From WJKG01 sp964627305 (GTDB taxonomy: Bacteria; Zixibacteria; MSB-5A5; GN15; FEB-12), in assembly GCA_964627305.1 (NCBI GenBank), contig CAZVHP010000004.1:1-64000 (forward strand): DNA of 64,000 nucleotides. The letters run 5' to 3'. Shown piece by piece: positions 1 through 9,246 of the stretch (the stretch's first letter is position 1; each line of letters starts with the position of its first letter). Under the pieces are notes generated by a model. The model was not told the DNA's origin. It searched no databases and saw nothing but the letters and a program-made list of their open reading frames with translations. Both the position numbers and the translations under genes were made by a program.

Positions 1-922
1 TACTGTCAACCCGTGAACCCTGACCGGCACTATTAACAAGGATACCATACCCGTTAGCTGAACCAGCGCACACGTTCAGCGTGGCGCCGCTACGAGGGTG
101 CACCCAACCCTGCTCACCCCAGCCAGCGCCATCCCACCGAACGTTGCGCACGTCACAGGTGACGGTACACCCGACAATGTAGGTCTTGCCATAAGCCACA
201 ATACCGGCGTGGTGGCTGTTGTCGATCCTGACCCCGCGCACATACCAGTTATATTCACCATCATCGCAGGTACGCCCGGAGTCACTGTGGGCCGTCCCCA
301 GTATCATCGCTGCCCCACCGAAAGAGCACCTGTTGGAGTATTCCTTAGAGTAGTTGTTGTATGATCCGCCAATGAAATTGATACGGAAACTGCCGATGGA
401 GGAACCATTGGCAACGGGCTTCGCATCCAGCGAGTAGGTGCGAACATCGACATTCTCGTAAGTCACATCATGCGAACCCGTCATCGTAATCCCGACCGAA
501 CCGGCCCCGTCATAGTGGTCGGCGTGCTCGTGCTGTATAATGACGAGATTCTTGACGTGAACGTTGTGGATATAGCCATACCACGAGGAGTATTCGCACT
601 TGATCCCCCAATTGCCACTGGCACCGCCGGTATTGAAGAACAGGGTGTCCTTGTTGCCGGTGCTTTCCGGGTCACCGTCGATCACGATGTCGTGTACGCC
701 GCCCTTCAGTTCGATGCCATTGGTGGCCGAGCTGATGGACGTGCCGGAGATAGTGATGGTGTCGTAGCTCCTGACCGTGTACGGCAGGTCCTCTGATGTC
801 AGGCTGACCTGCGCCGCCTGCCCCACACACGGCAGCAGCACCAGCAACAGGAGGGTTACCAAAGCACCTGCGGTGGAACCTGAACCGCAGCTTATGGAGG
901 CTTTATTGTGACATTTGAGCAT
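1..922 (-). CDS. Secreted parallel beta-helix protein, 3' end cut by window edge
   Basis: An open frame runs from ATG at 922 to the left edge with no stop, giving 307 codons of an incomplete protein. The start is set by a strong GAGGAAAG ribosome site seven bases upstream. Residues 1-40 form a signal peptide: a basic start, a leucine-rich core (LVTLLLLVLLP) and a probable cleavage site after GQAA. The mature part is rich in Gly, Asn, Asp, Val and Ile, with short turns such as HDIVIDG, IHNVHVKNLVI, HDVTYENVDV and SHHAGIVAYG. That pattern is typical of right-handed parallel beta-helix (NosD/pectate-lyase-like) surface proteins. No catalytic site can be assigned. It borders an exopolysaccharide/exosortase locus, so a glycan-binding or glycan-cleaving role, or an exosortase substrate, is possible. 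The C-terminus that would show a sorting signal lies outside the window. Confidence 0.75.
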   Translation of the reverse strand, partial: MLKCHNKASISCGSGSTAGALVTLLLLVLLPCVGQAAQVSLTSEDLPYTVRSYDTITISGTSISSATNGIELKGGVHDIVIDGDPESTGNKDTLFFNTGGASGNWGIKCEYSSWYGYIHNVHVKNLVIIQHEHADHYDGAGSVGITMTGSHDVTYENVDVRTYSLDAKPVANGSSIGSFRINFIGGSYNNYSKEYSNRCSFGGAAMILGTAHSDSGRTCDDGEYNWYVRGVRIDNSHHAGIVAYGKTYIVGCTVTCDVRNVRWDGAGWGEQGWVHPRSGATLNVCAGSANGYGILVNSAGQGSRVDS

Positions 923-1265
923 TGTCTTTCCTCGTTCTTGGCATTGGTCTTTCAACCGAACCATCTTCGCGCATGTATTCTTCCACATACAATACGCGAA
1001 TGCAAGGCATTTATTGCCGGATCGGGCTATCGCCTTTACTGTTGTACTATCATATCATCGGCAGCGGTGAGGCGTCTGTTGACTATCCGGAACAAGTTGT
1101 ATTCCCGCCGGCATGCAAATACGTAACATCCGGCCGTACAGCCTGTTAGCTGGATTGCGGATTCAGGGGTGGCGGGGCCGTTGTTCATTTCGTGCCCTTC
1201 GGTTGTTCTGAGCATGCGCTTTGAACCGTCCCACAGCACCCGACGAGCAAGCCTCGGCGGCCGGG
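923..1265. other. Intergenic stretch before the beta-helix gene
   Basis: About 340 bases lie between the stop of the double-GNAT protein and the start of the beta-helix gene. Both genes are on the minus strand, so this should hold the beta-helix promoter. The best minus-strand candidate is TTGCAT, a 17-base spacer, then AAGAAT, which is weak. I see no convincing terminator, repeat or small gene here. Confidence 0.4.
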
Positions 1266-2960
1266 CTAATCGATCGCCTGGCCGAGCACGTGCCATTGGG
1301 TCCTGCTGTCAATGTGTTCTGCGCCCAGCTTGTACCAGACGGCGCTGATGGCCTTGTTGTCGCGGGGGACCAGAGCCTTGATGGTGAATCCCTCGGCGTG
1401 TGCCTTCGTGTAGGCCCATTGTTTGAGGGCCGTCTGGAACCCGCGGTCACGGAAGATGGGCGAGGTGTAGGAATCAACGGCCAACAGCTCGGATTCGGCA
1501 AGACTAACTTTCAGCGGCCGGCACCTGGCCGGCTCGGGTTGCCTGAGCAGCCAGGTTGCGGCCACGAGCATGCCGTCGGCGTAGGCGCCGAAACACCGCC
1601 CACCGGCCGCGAAACGCTGACAGGCTCGAGCGTGTTCCACGGAGTCAGCCCACCAACCGTAGAGGATGGCCAGCGACTCCGTATCATCGGCAGATAGTTC
1701 TGCAAAACTCACCCCCTCCGGTGTGTCAGCCCTTTGGATCCTCTCGCCGACCAGTCGATACAGGTGATACTTCCTAACATCGAGTAGATAACGACCAAGC
1801 CGGGCTGCCGCGTTTTTCAGTAGTCGGGCCTTGCCGTGGCGACGGGCGCATTGATCGGCGCCGATTCTCAATGCCATGATCGCGGCGTTGTTCCGGAGCT
1901 TCAAGCCCAGCGACGATTCCTTGAAGCGCTCCCAGCGCAGGTGGCGCCGAGCTGCGGATTTGGAGTCGAACATCGTCAGGCAGTAATTGTGATTCTCCGT
2001 GTTTGTAAATCGCGACTTGTAGCCCTCGCCACCGCGAATGTAATCGATGGTGGTGACACCAGCCCTGATGAGATCGTTCGTTTGCTGAATCAGCAAAACA
2101 GTTCCCGGCGACAGCTTGTGATGGAAGCTAGAATGCGCTATCGTGTAGAGATACGCTGTGCTGCCCCTTACAAACCCGAAGCAACCGGCTACAGTTGTGC
2201 TAGTGCCCTGCAGCAGGCTAAGAAACGTGCTGGAACTGCATATTCGCTCACTCAGGCGCACATAGAACCCACGCATAGCCTGATCTGCAAACTTGCTTGG
2301 AGTTGGGGTGCCCTTCCATCTGTGGTAATGCAGGTGAAAGAGAGAAGGCAGGTCTGGCAGCACTCGTTCGCCAATGACTCGACGATAACGGTGATTACCA
2401 TCGCGTTCCAATCGACGTTGATACCGACTACCACGACTGCTATTCTTCAGTTTCAGCTCAAACTCCCCCTGTTTCTCCGGTGGGCCGTCGTAGACATACG
2501 AGTAGGTGGGTTCGAGCGGTTTCAGATGATACGGCAGGCCGGATGCGGGCATGATATCGCGCAGGCACGCCAAGGTGGTACTGCGATCGGAGATCTGCTC
2601 CAGTTGAATGCGGGAGAACTGGCGGCGAATGCTCCCCAAGTGCTCTATGAACGCCTCGATCACAGGCCTTTCTGGTGGCGCGACCAGAAAGTCGGCGTAG
2701 TCGACATTGGGCGTGCCCATGAACTCCAGGCGGTTACCGGTCTGCATCAGGGGGGCAAGGCCCACTACCTCGCCGGCTCGCCGGGCGACCAGTATATACG
2801 GGCGATGCCCCTCGCCGAGAACCTCCCACCAGACCGAGAGCCAGTCGTGACTGCTGAAGATGGTGCCGAAGCTGCATTGACCAAGTAACCGGTCCCAGTC
2901 CGGTTTGAGGGCGTGGAAGCCGTCGATGGTCTCTATTCTGTCTATGGTGATCGTGCTCAT
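1266..2960 (-). CDS. Double-GNAT (FemAB/BioF2-like) acyltransferase
   Basis: This 564-residue protein appears to be two acyltransferase modules in tandem. Residues 1 to about 370 match the FemAB/BioF2-like type: an N-terminal WDRLL segment, a TIFSSHDWLSVWWEVL motif, VARRAGEVVGLAPL, and later YLYTIAHSSFHHKLSPGTVL and DYIRGGEGYKSRF. Residues from about 400 to the end look like a second GNAT fold (FAGGRCFGAYADGMLVAATW, then FRDRGFQTALKQWAYTKAHAEGF). FemAB-like proteins transfer amino acids or acyl groups to amino sugars or peptides, and relatives are common in exosortase/EPS loci. The ATG overlaps the stop of the upstream deacetylase by four bases, so the two are translationally coupled. It is the last gene of the long glycan operon. 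The substrate is unknown. Confidence 0.75.
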   Translation of the reverse strand: MSTITIDRIETIDGFHALKPDWDRLLGQCSFGTIFSSHDWLSVWWEVLGEGHRPYILVARRAGEVVGLAPLMQTGNRLEFMGTPNVDYADFLVAPPERPVIEAFIEHLGSIRRQFSRIQLEQISDRSTTLACLRDIMPASGLPYHLKPLEPTYSYVYDGPPEKQGEFELKLKNSSRGSRYQRRLERDGNHRYRRVIGERVLPDLPSLFHLHYHRWKGTPTPSKFADQAMRGFYVRLSERICSSSTFLSLLQGTSTTVAGCFGFVRGSTAYLYTIAHSSFHHKLSPGTVLLIQQTNDLIRAGVTTIDYIRGGEGYKSRFTNTENHNYCLTMFDSKSAARRHLRWERFKESSLGLKLRNNAAIMALRIGADQCARRHGKARLLKNAAARLGRYLLDVRKYHLYRLVGERIQRADTPEGVSFAELSADDTESLAILYGWWADSVEHARACQRFAAGGRCFGAYADGMLVAATWLLRQPEPARCRPLKVSLAESELLAVDSYTSPIFRDRGFQTALKQWAYTKAHAEGFTIKALVPRDNKAISAVWYKLGAEHIDSRTQWHVLGQAID

Positions 2961-4018
2961 CGCTGCACCCGTGGCTGCTTGTTGGCGTCACCGCCGAGGA
3001 ACACATCCTCAAACCATGCCAGCACGTAAAAGAAGCCCGAGAGCTTGGCGCGGAACTCCCAGCGGCTGGTATCATCGCCGATTACAACCCGCCTGACGCG
3101 ATATGGGTCGGAACCCGGCAGGTGGTGCCCGCGAATGGTGGTTACGGCACAGGCGATGCTGTTATCGCGCAGAATCTCGATCGTGTGGTCGGTGAAGTCA
3201 CCGCGGTTACCATTGGGATAGGCAAAAACGCCGGGGACCTTGCCCCCCCATTCGCGAAGCTGCTGCAGGCAACCCTCGATTTCGGATCGTTGCTGGTCAG
3301 GCGGCAGGGTGGAGAGAATCTGGTGTGTTTGGGTATGGGCACCAATTTCGATTTCACTCGATGCGGCCATGTGGGTGATCTGCTCGGGCGTCATGAGCCG
3401 GAAGGCTGGGTGGATACTATGCTCCGGTCCGGCCAGTTGCGAACAGATCTCAGCTACGGCACTGCGACGGTCCACGACCGGCATCCACTTCAGCTTCCTG
3501 TTCAGCGACAGCGCCAGACGGGCGCGCTGCACGGTGGAGCAACCCTGGATTTGGTGACGGCCCAGATTGAATCGCTCCAGATCCAGCGAGCCTGCACTCG
3601 TATTCACGAGCAAATCATATACCTTGTCGGTCCAGATGCAGTCCCGGTCAATCGAGAGCTGCGGCAATACGAAGACGGTCGCAGGAACTCCATATCGCTT
3701 TAACACCGGCCAGGCCTCGGTGTAGACGTTCTCAAGGCCATCATCGAAGGTGATTACCACCCGATTATCATCCGTGCCCCGGCTTTGGGAGGTCAGCACC
3801 TCGCTGCCGCAGCAGTGATAGTGCCGGGAGACATACCGCATCTGCCACGCGAAATCCACGCGGCTGACCTGCGTGGTGTAGCTGGTGGGCAGGGGAGTCG
3901 AGGTCACGCCATGATACATGAGAACGCGTATCTTATGCCGGTTGAGCCACTTGAGCAGCAGGTTAACACCCAGGAAATGGGCGCAAACATAAAGAAATGT
4001 TGCCAGGGCGTGTTTCAT
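2957..4018 (-). CDS. Polysaccharide deacetylase, NodB/CE4 family
   Basis: This 353-residue protein carries the NodB homology domain of carbohydrate esterase family 4, which removes N- or O-acetyl groups from glycans using a metal ion. RVLMYHGV (residues 31-38) opens the domain. The catalytic TFDDG motif is at 90-94, the metal-binding HTQTH at 228-232, and an AYPNG motif is near 266. A hydrophobic N-terminus (ATFLYVCAHFLGVNLLL) could anchor it in the membrane. It lies 11 bases after a GT4 glycosyltransferase and overlaps the next gene by four bases, so it probably edits the same polymer. Exosortase loci of the XrtA type often carry such a deacetylase. The exact substrate cannot be read from sequence. 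Confidence 0.88.
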   Translation of the reverse strand: MKHALATFLYVCAHFLGVNLLLKWLNRHKIRVLMYHGVTSTPLPTSYTTQVSRVDFAWQMRYVSRHYHCCGSEVLTSQSRGTDDNRVVITFDDGLENVYTEAWPVLKRYGVPATVFVLPQLSIDRDCIWTDKVYDLLVNTSAGSLDLERFNLGRHQIQGCSTVQRARLALSLNRKLKWMPVVDRRSAVAEICSQLAGPEHSIHPAFRLMTPEQITHMAASSEIEIGAHTQTHQILSTLPPDQQRSEIEGCLQQLREWGGKVPGVFAYPNGNRGDFTDHTIEILRDNSIACAVTTIRGHHLPGSDPYRVRRVVIGDDTSRWEFRAKLSGFFYVLAWFEDVFLGGDANKQPRVQR

Positions 4019-4029
4019 GGGAGCATCGA

Positions 4030-5145
4030 CTACCTTCCTGTCCTGTTGGCAACAATGCGCTCATAGAACGCCTCGGTTCTGTGAACCATGGATTCCACAT
4101 CGAACCGCTCCATCGAATACCGCCGGGCTTCAGCTCCCATTTCCAGGCGTGCGGCCGGATTGGCCAGCAGGTGCTCGATTCTGGCGACCATCGCCGACTC
4201 ATCCGCGACCGGCACTATGTACCCGGTCTGCTCGTGGCGGATTATCTCGCTGTTGCCGCCGACATCGAAGGCCACCGCCGGTTTGCCGGCCAGGGCATAC
4301 TCGATCAGCACGTTGGACAGGCCCTCGGATTCGGAGGTCGACACCCCTACTGTCAGCATGTCCAGGACATCGGGGATACCGTCAATGGTGCGAAAGAAGC
4401 GGCAGCGCTCGGCGATTCCCAGCGCCTCGGCCTGTGCCTGCAACTCTGTTCGCAACGGACCGTGTCCTACGGCCAGGTAGTGGGCACGCTCATCGCGCAC
4501 CGCTGCTGCCACGCGAAGGAAGCGGTCGATTCGTTTCACCGGGCGGTAATTGCCGATCAGGCCGACGATCGGGACCTGTTCCGGAATTTTCAGCGACTCC
4601 CTGGTCATTCGCTCTCCGACCGGCTGTTTCAGCCTGACGCCGTTGTAGATGGTCTCTATCCGTTCAGCAGGGAAGCGCTCTGTTTCGATTACGAACTCGC
4701 GCACGCGGTCGGCATTCACGATGCAGTAGTCGGATCGGGCCGCCAGTCGCCTTCGCAGCCAGTTGCGGCTCATCCCCATATCCCGGCGGCAGAACACGAT
4801 TCGGGCCATTCCGGCACGCCGCGCGGCAAGGGTGCCAAGAATGCGGCTCTCCATGAAGTACACCTGCACGATGTCAATACTCTCATCCCGAAGAAACTGC
4901 GCCAACCGTCGCAGGGCGCGGTAGCCGTTTACGGACCACAGGCTAAGGATATCCAGGAAGGCGATCGGACAGTGCGATGGGTATGTCATCTGGGGCCAGC
5001 GTGGGCGAAGGTTGAACACGTACGGTTCGAACCGCGAGCGGTCCAGGTGATCGATCAGGGTGATCAGCTGGTTCTCTGATCCGCCGCCCGGGTAGTAGTT
5101 GTCGATGACGTAGGCGATCTTGATCTTGCTGTGGCTGTCTGGCAT
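4030..5145 (-). CDS. GT4-family glycosyltransferase
   Basis: A 371-residue GT-B-fold retaining glycosyltransferase, predicted to move a sugar from a nucleotide donor to a growing lipid-linked glycan at the cytoplasmic face. The N-terminal half has the typical YVIDNYYPGGGSENQL loop. The C-terminal half has GLIGNYRPVKRIDRF and the donor-site motif EGLSNVLIEYALAGKP with its paired glutamates, followed by a VGGNSEII phosphate-binding turn. It lies between a deacetylase and a second GT4 gene, with 17 bases before it, in the same minus-strand operon. The sugar specificity is unknown. Confidence 0.88.
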   Translation of the reverse strand: MPDSHSKIKIAYVIDNYYPGGGSENQLITLIDHLDRSRFEPYVFNLRPRWPQMTYPSHCPIAFLDILSLWSVNGYRALRRLAQFLRDESIDIVQVYFMESRILGTLAARRAGMARIVFCRRDMGMSRNWLRRRLAARSDYCIVNADRVREFVIETERFPAERIETIYNGVRLKQPVGERMTRESLKIPEQVPIVGLIGNYRPVKRIDRFLRVAAAVRDERAHYLAVGHGPLRTELQAQAEALGIAERCRFFRTIDGIPDVLDMLTVGVSTSESEGLSNVLIEYALAGKPAVAFDVGGNSEIIRHEQTGYIVPVADESAMVARIEHLLANPAARLEMGAEARRYSMERFDVESMVHRTEAFYERIVANRTGR

Positions 5146-5162
5146 ATCGTGGCGATCCCGAT

Positions 5163-6254
5163 CTATTTTGCTTTCACCGCACGTTCATATATCTCTGTCA
5201 GCAGTCTCGCCTGAGCGCGATACGTGTACATCTCCCGCACGCGTTGATAGCCGGCCGCACCCCAGGCGAGTACTTCTTCGGGATGCTCCAGCGCCCGCGA
5301 TAACTGTGCTGCCAGCGCAGCGGAGTCTGCCGGCGGGGCCAACAGGCCGTGAACACCGTCAGTTATCATCTCCGGCACTCCACCCACCGAGGTACACACC
5401 GAGCCGAGTTTCTGTGACCACGCCTCCAGCAGGATATTCGGCATGCCTTCGGAGCGGGAGGGCAGCACCATCAGATCCGCCTGTCTGAGCACCGGCAGGA
5501 TATCATCGACGAACCCGGCCAGCCTCACCCTGTCTGTGAGCCGATGTCGCCTGATCTGCTCCTGCAGACGACCCTGTTCCGGACCGTGACCGTAGATGTC
5601 GAGCACATACGCCCGGTTGCTGCTCAGTTTCGGCAACGCCTCCAGCAGGACATCGTAACCCTTCTCGTGGCTCAGCCGTCCGGCCGCTACTATCTGCATC
5701 GGCCGATTCTGCGGCGGCTTGCGATCAAACCCCGGATCGACGAGTTTCTCGTCCTCGATGGCGTTAAACACAACCCGGATATTGTTCTCGGGCACACCCA
5801 TGGTGCTCAGGATCGCGGCGGTCTTATTCGATACCGTCAGCACCAGGTCGGTCCGCCTGAGCATCATCTTGTGTATCCAGTTGTACAGCCGGACCCTGAC
5901 GTCCTCGCGGGTTTCTCCACGAAAGTGTGCGAGTCTCCGGGCCGATGTAGCTCGAACCGCGAACTCACCGAAGAAGTTCGCCTTGTAGTCATGACACACC
6001 AGCAATTGCGCCCGGTGGCGGTTGATCAGTTGGCGCAACTGCGCGACTGTTTTCCAGTCGCCGGTGAAGCGCTCGCGGATGGTGGCGGTCTCGATGCCGG
6101 CTGCTTTCGCCCGGTTCAGAAAATCACTGGAAGCATGCCCTTGCACGAACGAGGCACAGACAAAGCGGCACTCGGTCATGGCCCGGCACTGGCCGAGGAT
6201 GGCCCGCTCCGGACCGCCGAAGAACTCCGAGCTGCGCAGGTGAATGATTCTCAT
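5163..6254 (-). CDS. GT4-family glycosyltransferase
   Basis: A 363-residue GT-B glycosyltransferase. It begins with HLRSSEFFGGPERAI, a classic acceptor-side loop. The C-terminal domain has AAGRLSHEKGYDVLLEALP, a SRSEGMPNILLEAWS donor motif with both conserved glutamates, and a VGGVPEMI turn. Its ATG overlaps the stop of the upstream glycosyltransferase by four bases. With the neighbouring transferases it should assemble the repeat unit of the exopolysaccharide. Neither donor nor acceptor can be predicted. Confidence 0.88.
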   Translation of the reverse strand: MRIIHLRSSEFFGGPERAILGQCRAMTECRFVCASFVQGHASSDFLNRAKAAGIETATIRERFTGDWKTVAQLRQLINRHRAQLLVCHDYKANFFGEFAVRATSARRLAHFRGETREDVRVRLYNWIHKMMLRRTDLVLTVSNKTAAILSTMGVPENNIRVVFNAIEDEKLVDPGFDRKPPQNRPMQIVAAGRLSHEKGYDVLLEALPKLSSNRAYVLDIYGHGPEQGRLQEQIRRHRLTDRVRLAGFVDDILPVLRQADLMVLPSRSEGMPNILLEAWSQKLGSVCTSVGGVPEMITDGVHGLLAPPADSAALAAQLSRALEHPEEVLAWGAAGYQRVREMYTYRAQARLLTEIYERAVKAK

Positions 6255-7450
6255 GACTGACCCGACAGGTTCAGCAGAAACCGTTCCAGCCTCCCGGCAA
6301 GCAGGTCCCAGCCGTAGCGTGAGAGCACCTGCTCGCGGCCTTTGTCTCCGAGCGATTGGCGCAGGTCGGGCTGGTTCAGCAGACGGTCGATCTTGTTCGC
6401 GAACTCCTCCGGAGTGTCGGCCAGCAGGATGTGTTCGCCCGGTGTGACAGCGAGTCCCTCGGCGCCGACAGAGGTCGACACTACCGCCTTGCCCATCGCC
6501 AGGGCCTCCAGGATCTTCAGGCGCGAGCCGCCGCCGATTCGCAGCGGGACCACGTACACCTCGGCCTCGGCGATATACGGACGAACATCATCGACCGTCC
6601 CGGTCACGCAGGCGTGAGGATCGGTGTTCCAGGCGCGAAGCTGCCCGGTGGGGTTGCGTCCGACAAAACTGATCAGGGCTTCCGGATGCTGCCTGATCAC
6701 CAGCGGCAGGATATCCTGCATGAAGTAGTTGACGGCGTCCTGATTCGGCCGCCAGTCCATCGACCCGGTGAACACCAGCCGCCCGGGGGTTTCCGGCCCT
6801 TTGCCGGGGCGGAAGTAGTCAGGATCGACGCCGTTTGCCACAACCTGTACCGACAGATCGGGGTGCCAGGAGCGGATCTCCTCGGCCTCGGCGGAGGTGA
6901 CCGCTGTTGCCCCATCGGCCCAGCCGAACGCCCGACGTTCGAAACGCTCCACCTTGATCATCTGCTCCCTGATGTACAGCCGCCTTAAGGGGGCGGTTTC
7001 GTTCTGGTAGTACCGTCGCCAGATACGGTGCTCCATGTTGTGGGCGACGATCACTTTCTTCGGGCGGTGCAGGTTCTTGAAGTTCAGGGCGTAGGGCGTC
7101 CATTCCGCCATGACGATGTCCGGCTGATGCTGCGTGATCAGCTCGTGCATCCGGCGGTTGAACGCCCGGGAGTAGTGGCTGGTGACGATATACGGGTAGC
7201 GACTGAACAGATTGGCTGCCAACCGGGCATAGAACGCCGCTCCCTGTTTCGGCGGCAGTTCCCGATCCACGGCGACCGGCGTGATGCCGGTCTCGGCGAT
7301 CGCGCGAAAGCTGTCGGAGTCGGTCTGTCCGCAGGCGAGGTATGCCACCTCGTGACTGCGTCCGAGCCGGGACAGCAAATTGAAGGTACGAATCCGCTTG
7401 CCGGTGTTGGCCGGCCACGGGAATTCTTCATCGAGCACAAGTATCTTCAT
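6251..7450 (-). CDS. GT4 glycosyltransferase, XrtA-associated (Stp1/TIGR03087-like)
   Basis: This 399-residue protein resembles the sugar transferases associated with PEP-CTERM/exosortase A loci. It opens with EEFPWPANTGKRIRTFNLL and carries HNMEHRIWRRYY, FTGSMDWRPNQDAVNYF and GGGSRLKILEALAMGKAVV, which are characteristic of that group. The family transfers sugars onto a polyprenyl-linked or protein-linked glycan. The assignment as exosortase-associated is supported by the exosortase and EpsI genes about 14 kb away. It starts nine bases after the asparagine-synthase-like gene and overlaps the next gene by four bases. Confidence 0.82.
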   Translation of the reverse strand: MKILVLDEEFPWPANTGKRIRTFNLLSRLGRSHEVAYLACGQTDSDSFRAIAETGITPVAVDRELPPKQGAAFYARLAANLFSRYPYIVTSHYSRAFNRRMHELITQHQPDIVMAEWTPYALNFKNLHRPKKVIVAHNMEHRIWRRYYQNETAPLRRLYIREQMIKVERFERRAFGWADGATAVTSAEAEEIRSWHPDLSVQVVANGVDPDYFRPGKGPETPGRLVFTGSMDWRPNQDAVNYFMQDILPLVIRQHPEALISFVGRNPTGQLRAWNTDPHACVTGTVDDVRPYIAEAEVYVVPLRIGGGSRLKILEALAMGKAVVSTSVGAEGLAVTPGEHILLADTPEEFANKIDRLLNQPDLRQSLGDKGREQVLSRYGWDLLAGRLERFLLNLSGQS

Positions 7451-7458
7451 AGGCTAAA

Positions 7459-9246
7459 CTACGTTGCGGCGGCTTTGTGCTTAAGATGGTCATGCCGGCG
7501 CAGTACTTCCTCGGCTAAGTCATCGGCACTGACTTGCTGCTCGAAGAGCTTCCGCCACAGGTACACATTGAGCAGGTTCCACAGCAGATTGGCGCGGCTG
7601 CGGTCCTCGACCTGCAGCGAGGCCAGCAGCTTCGGATCAAACATCTCACCGGCCATATCGACCAGCGGCTGGAAGAGCGTGTTCGGGAGTGCCCAGAAGC
7701 GATAGGGGAATCCGAACCCGAGTTTGGGCCGGTTGATGAGTGAATCGGGTACGCCGTGGCGGCGCAGGAGGGCCGACAGAATCGCTTTACCGGTGCCACC
7801 TCTTGCACTCCACGGTAAGCTGGTCACATAGTTGGCTAATTCAGTCGATGCAAACGGAAAGACCTGGCGCAGGCCGGAGGCCTCCGATAGCTTGGACCAG
7901 ATGCCCCGCGTCATGAAGGAAGCAACCAGAATCATGTGCAAGATGGAGAGCTTGTTGCCAATTGATTCGTTGCCATAGACCGCGAGAAACTCGCGTCTGG
8001 GTGCAATTACATCTTCTAACCTGCATCCCAGCGCCTCGCTCACCAGCTTTGGGTTAGCATATGCACCTATGCTGAAGAGGAAGTGCTCGTTCTGAGATTG
8101 TTCGTCACCCAAATCCGCCAGTAACAGCTGCGGTCGAAAACCATCAATTCCCAGAGATCTGCATAACCTCCGACCAAGCCTGTTCAGCCCGGTCGCCGAC
8201 AAGAAGTTGGTGAGCGATCGGTATTCTTGAAGGAGTACTTGCTTGTGAGTGTCAAACAGCCCATCAGCAAACTGGCCGTTAAGGCACGTATCATGCACCC
8301 CCTTGCTGAAATGAGCGAACAGCAAGTGCAGCAACACCGATTGAAGGTGCTCAACGGGCTCCTCAGCCAGCTCAATGGCCTTCACAAGTCCCCTCAGGTA
8401 TTCTGGACCATTTGGTTTGAACACTCTGTGTGGCACCCCCAAGTGATTCGATGCCGTAGTCGCGTATTCTTCTTCCTTCTCGTGCTTGTTTGCAAAGGAG
8501 AAATTCGTGCTTGCTGAGTCAAGATCGGATCTGAGCTTCTTTGCAAGGATGGTCATCAGCGTTGAGTCAATTCCCCCAGACAGCAGCGCAAGTGGCTTCG
8601 CCGAGTCTGCCAACAGGCCCCGCGTGTGGTCTATGAGGAGGTGTTCGACGTGTTCGAGAACGTCCCTACGCGACACGCGGGACAACTGGTGCTTCCGGGG
8701 AAACGACCAATGATCAATCTCTTTGACGCTTGCGCCATTCACGTTGACGTGCATGAGCTGACCGGGAGGCACACGTGATATGCCGCAATATAGCGTTCGC
8801 GGCGGTACAACGACGCGATGCGCAGCGAATTCCGGCAAGGCTGCGTGGTTCAGTTCGAGCTTCACGCCCGCCTGCCTGAGCTGTCGCAGAGAGGACGACA
8901 CGATAAGTCGAGAGTCGACATATGCCCAGAAGATGGGGCGGCAAGATGTCAGGTTGCAACCAAGCAGCGGTTCTGCGGCATTGCGAGCAACAGCCACAAA
9001 CGAAGCCAAGAGGTCCGGCATTCTGTCCATTGGATGGCTCTCAGGCTTGATTGAAAGAAATGCTGCTATCTCATCCTTGTTGATTCGGGCGGTTGACTCC
9101 CCAATGACAAAACTATCGTTGACTTCGAGATAGAAGCCATATGGTTGCTCCACACAGAAGTCAATCACCCAGCTTCCCCAGGTGATGCGCTGATAGTGTG
9201 GCGCGACAGGATGGTGCAAGTTCGTTGAGAAGATTGCTGATATCAT
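7459..9246 (-). CDS. Asparagine-synthase-like ATP-dependent amide ligase lacking the glutaminase Cys
   Basis: This 595-residue protein has the class-II asparagine synthetase layout. A degenerate N-terminal Ntn-hydrolase-like domain occupies about 1-180, and an ATP-pyrophosphatase domain carries the PP-loop SGGIDST at 223-229. The glutaminase domain normally depends on Cys2, but this protein begins MISAIF, so it should not release ammonia from glutamine. The later motif GCNLTSCRPIFWAYVD still follows the family fold. Cys-less relatives include lasso-peptide cyclases and beta-lactam synthetases, which adenylate a carboxylate and form an amide with a supplied amine. In an EPS operon it may amidate a uronic acid or attach an amino compound. 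It overlaps the CapK-like gene by four bases. Confidence 0.78.
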   Translation of the reverse strand: MISAIFSTNLHHPVAPHYQRITWGSWVIDFCVEQPYGFYLEVNDSFVIGESTARINKDEIAAFLSIKPESHPMDRMPDLLASFVAVARNAAEPLLGCNLTSCRPIFWAYVDSRLIVSSSLRQLRQAGVKLELNHAALPEFAAHRVVVPPRTLYCGISRVPPGQLMHVNVNGASVKEIDHWSFPRKHQLSRVSRRDVLEHVEHLLIDHTRGLLADSAKPLALLSGGIDSTLMTILAKKLRSDLDSASTNFSFANKHEKEEEYATTASNHLGVPHRVFKPNGPEYLRGLVKAIELAEEPVEHLQSVLLHLLFAHFSKGVHDTCLNGQFADGLFDTHKQVLLQEYRSLTNFLSATGLNRLGRRLCRSLGIDGFRPQLLLADLGDEQSQNEHFLFSIGAYANPKLVSEALGCRLEDVIAPRREFLAVYGNESIGNKLSILHMILVASFMTRGIWSKLSEASGLRQVFPFASTELANYVTSLPWSARGGTGKAILSALLRRHGVPDSLINRPKLGFGFPYRFWALPNTLFQPLVDMAGEMFDPKLLASLQVEDRSRANLLWNLLNVYLWRKLFEQQVSADDLAEEVLRRHDHLKHKAAAT

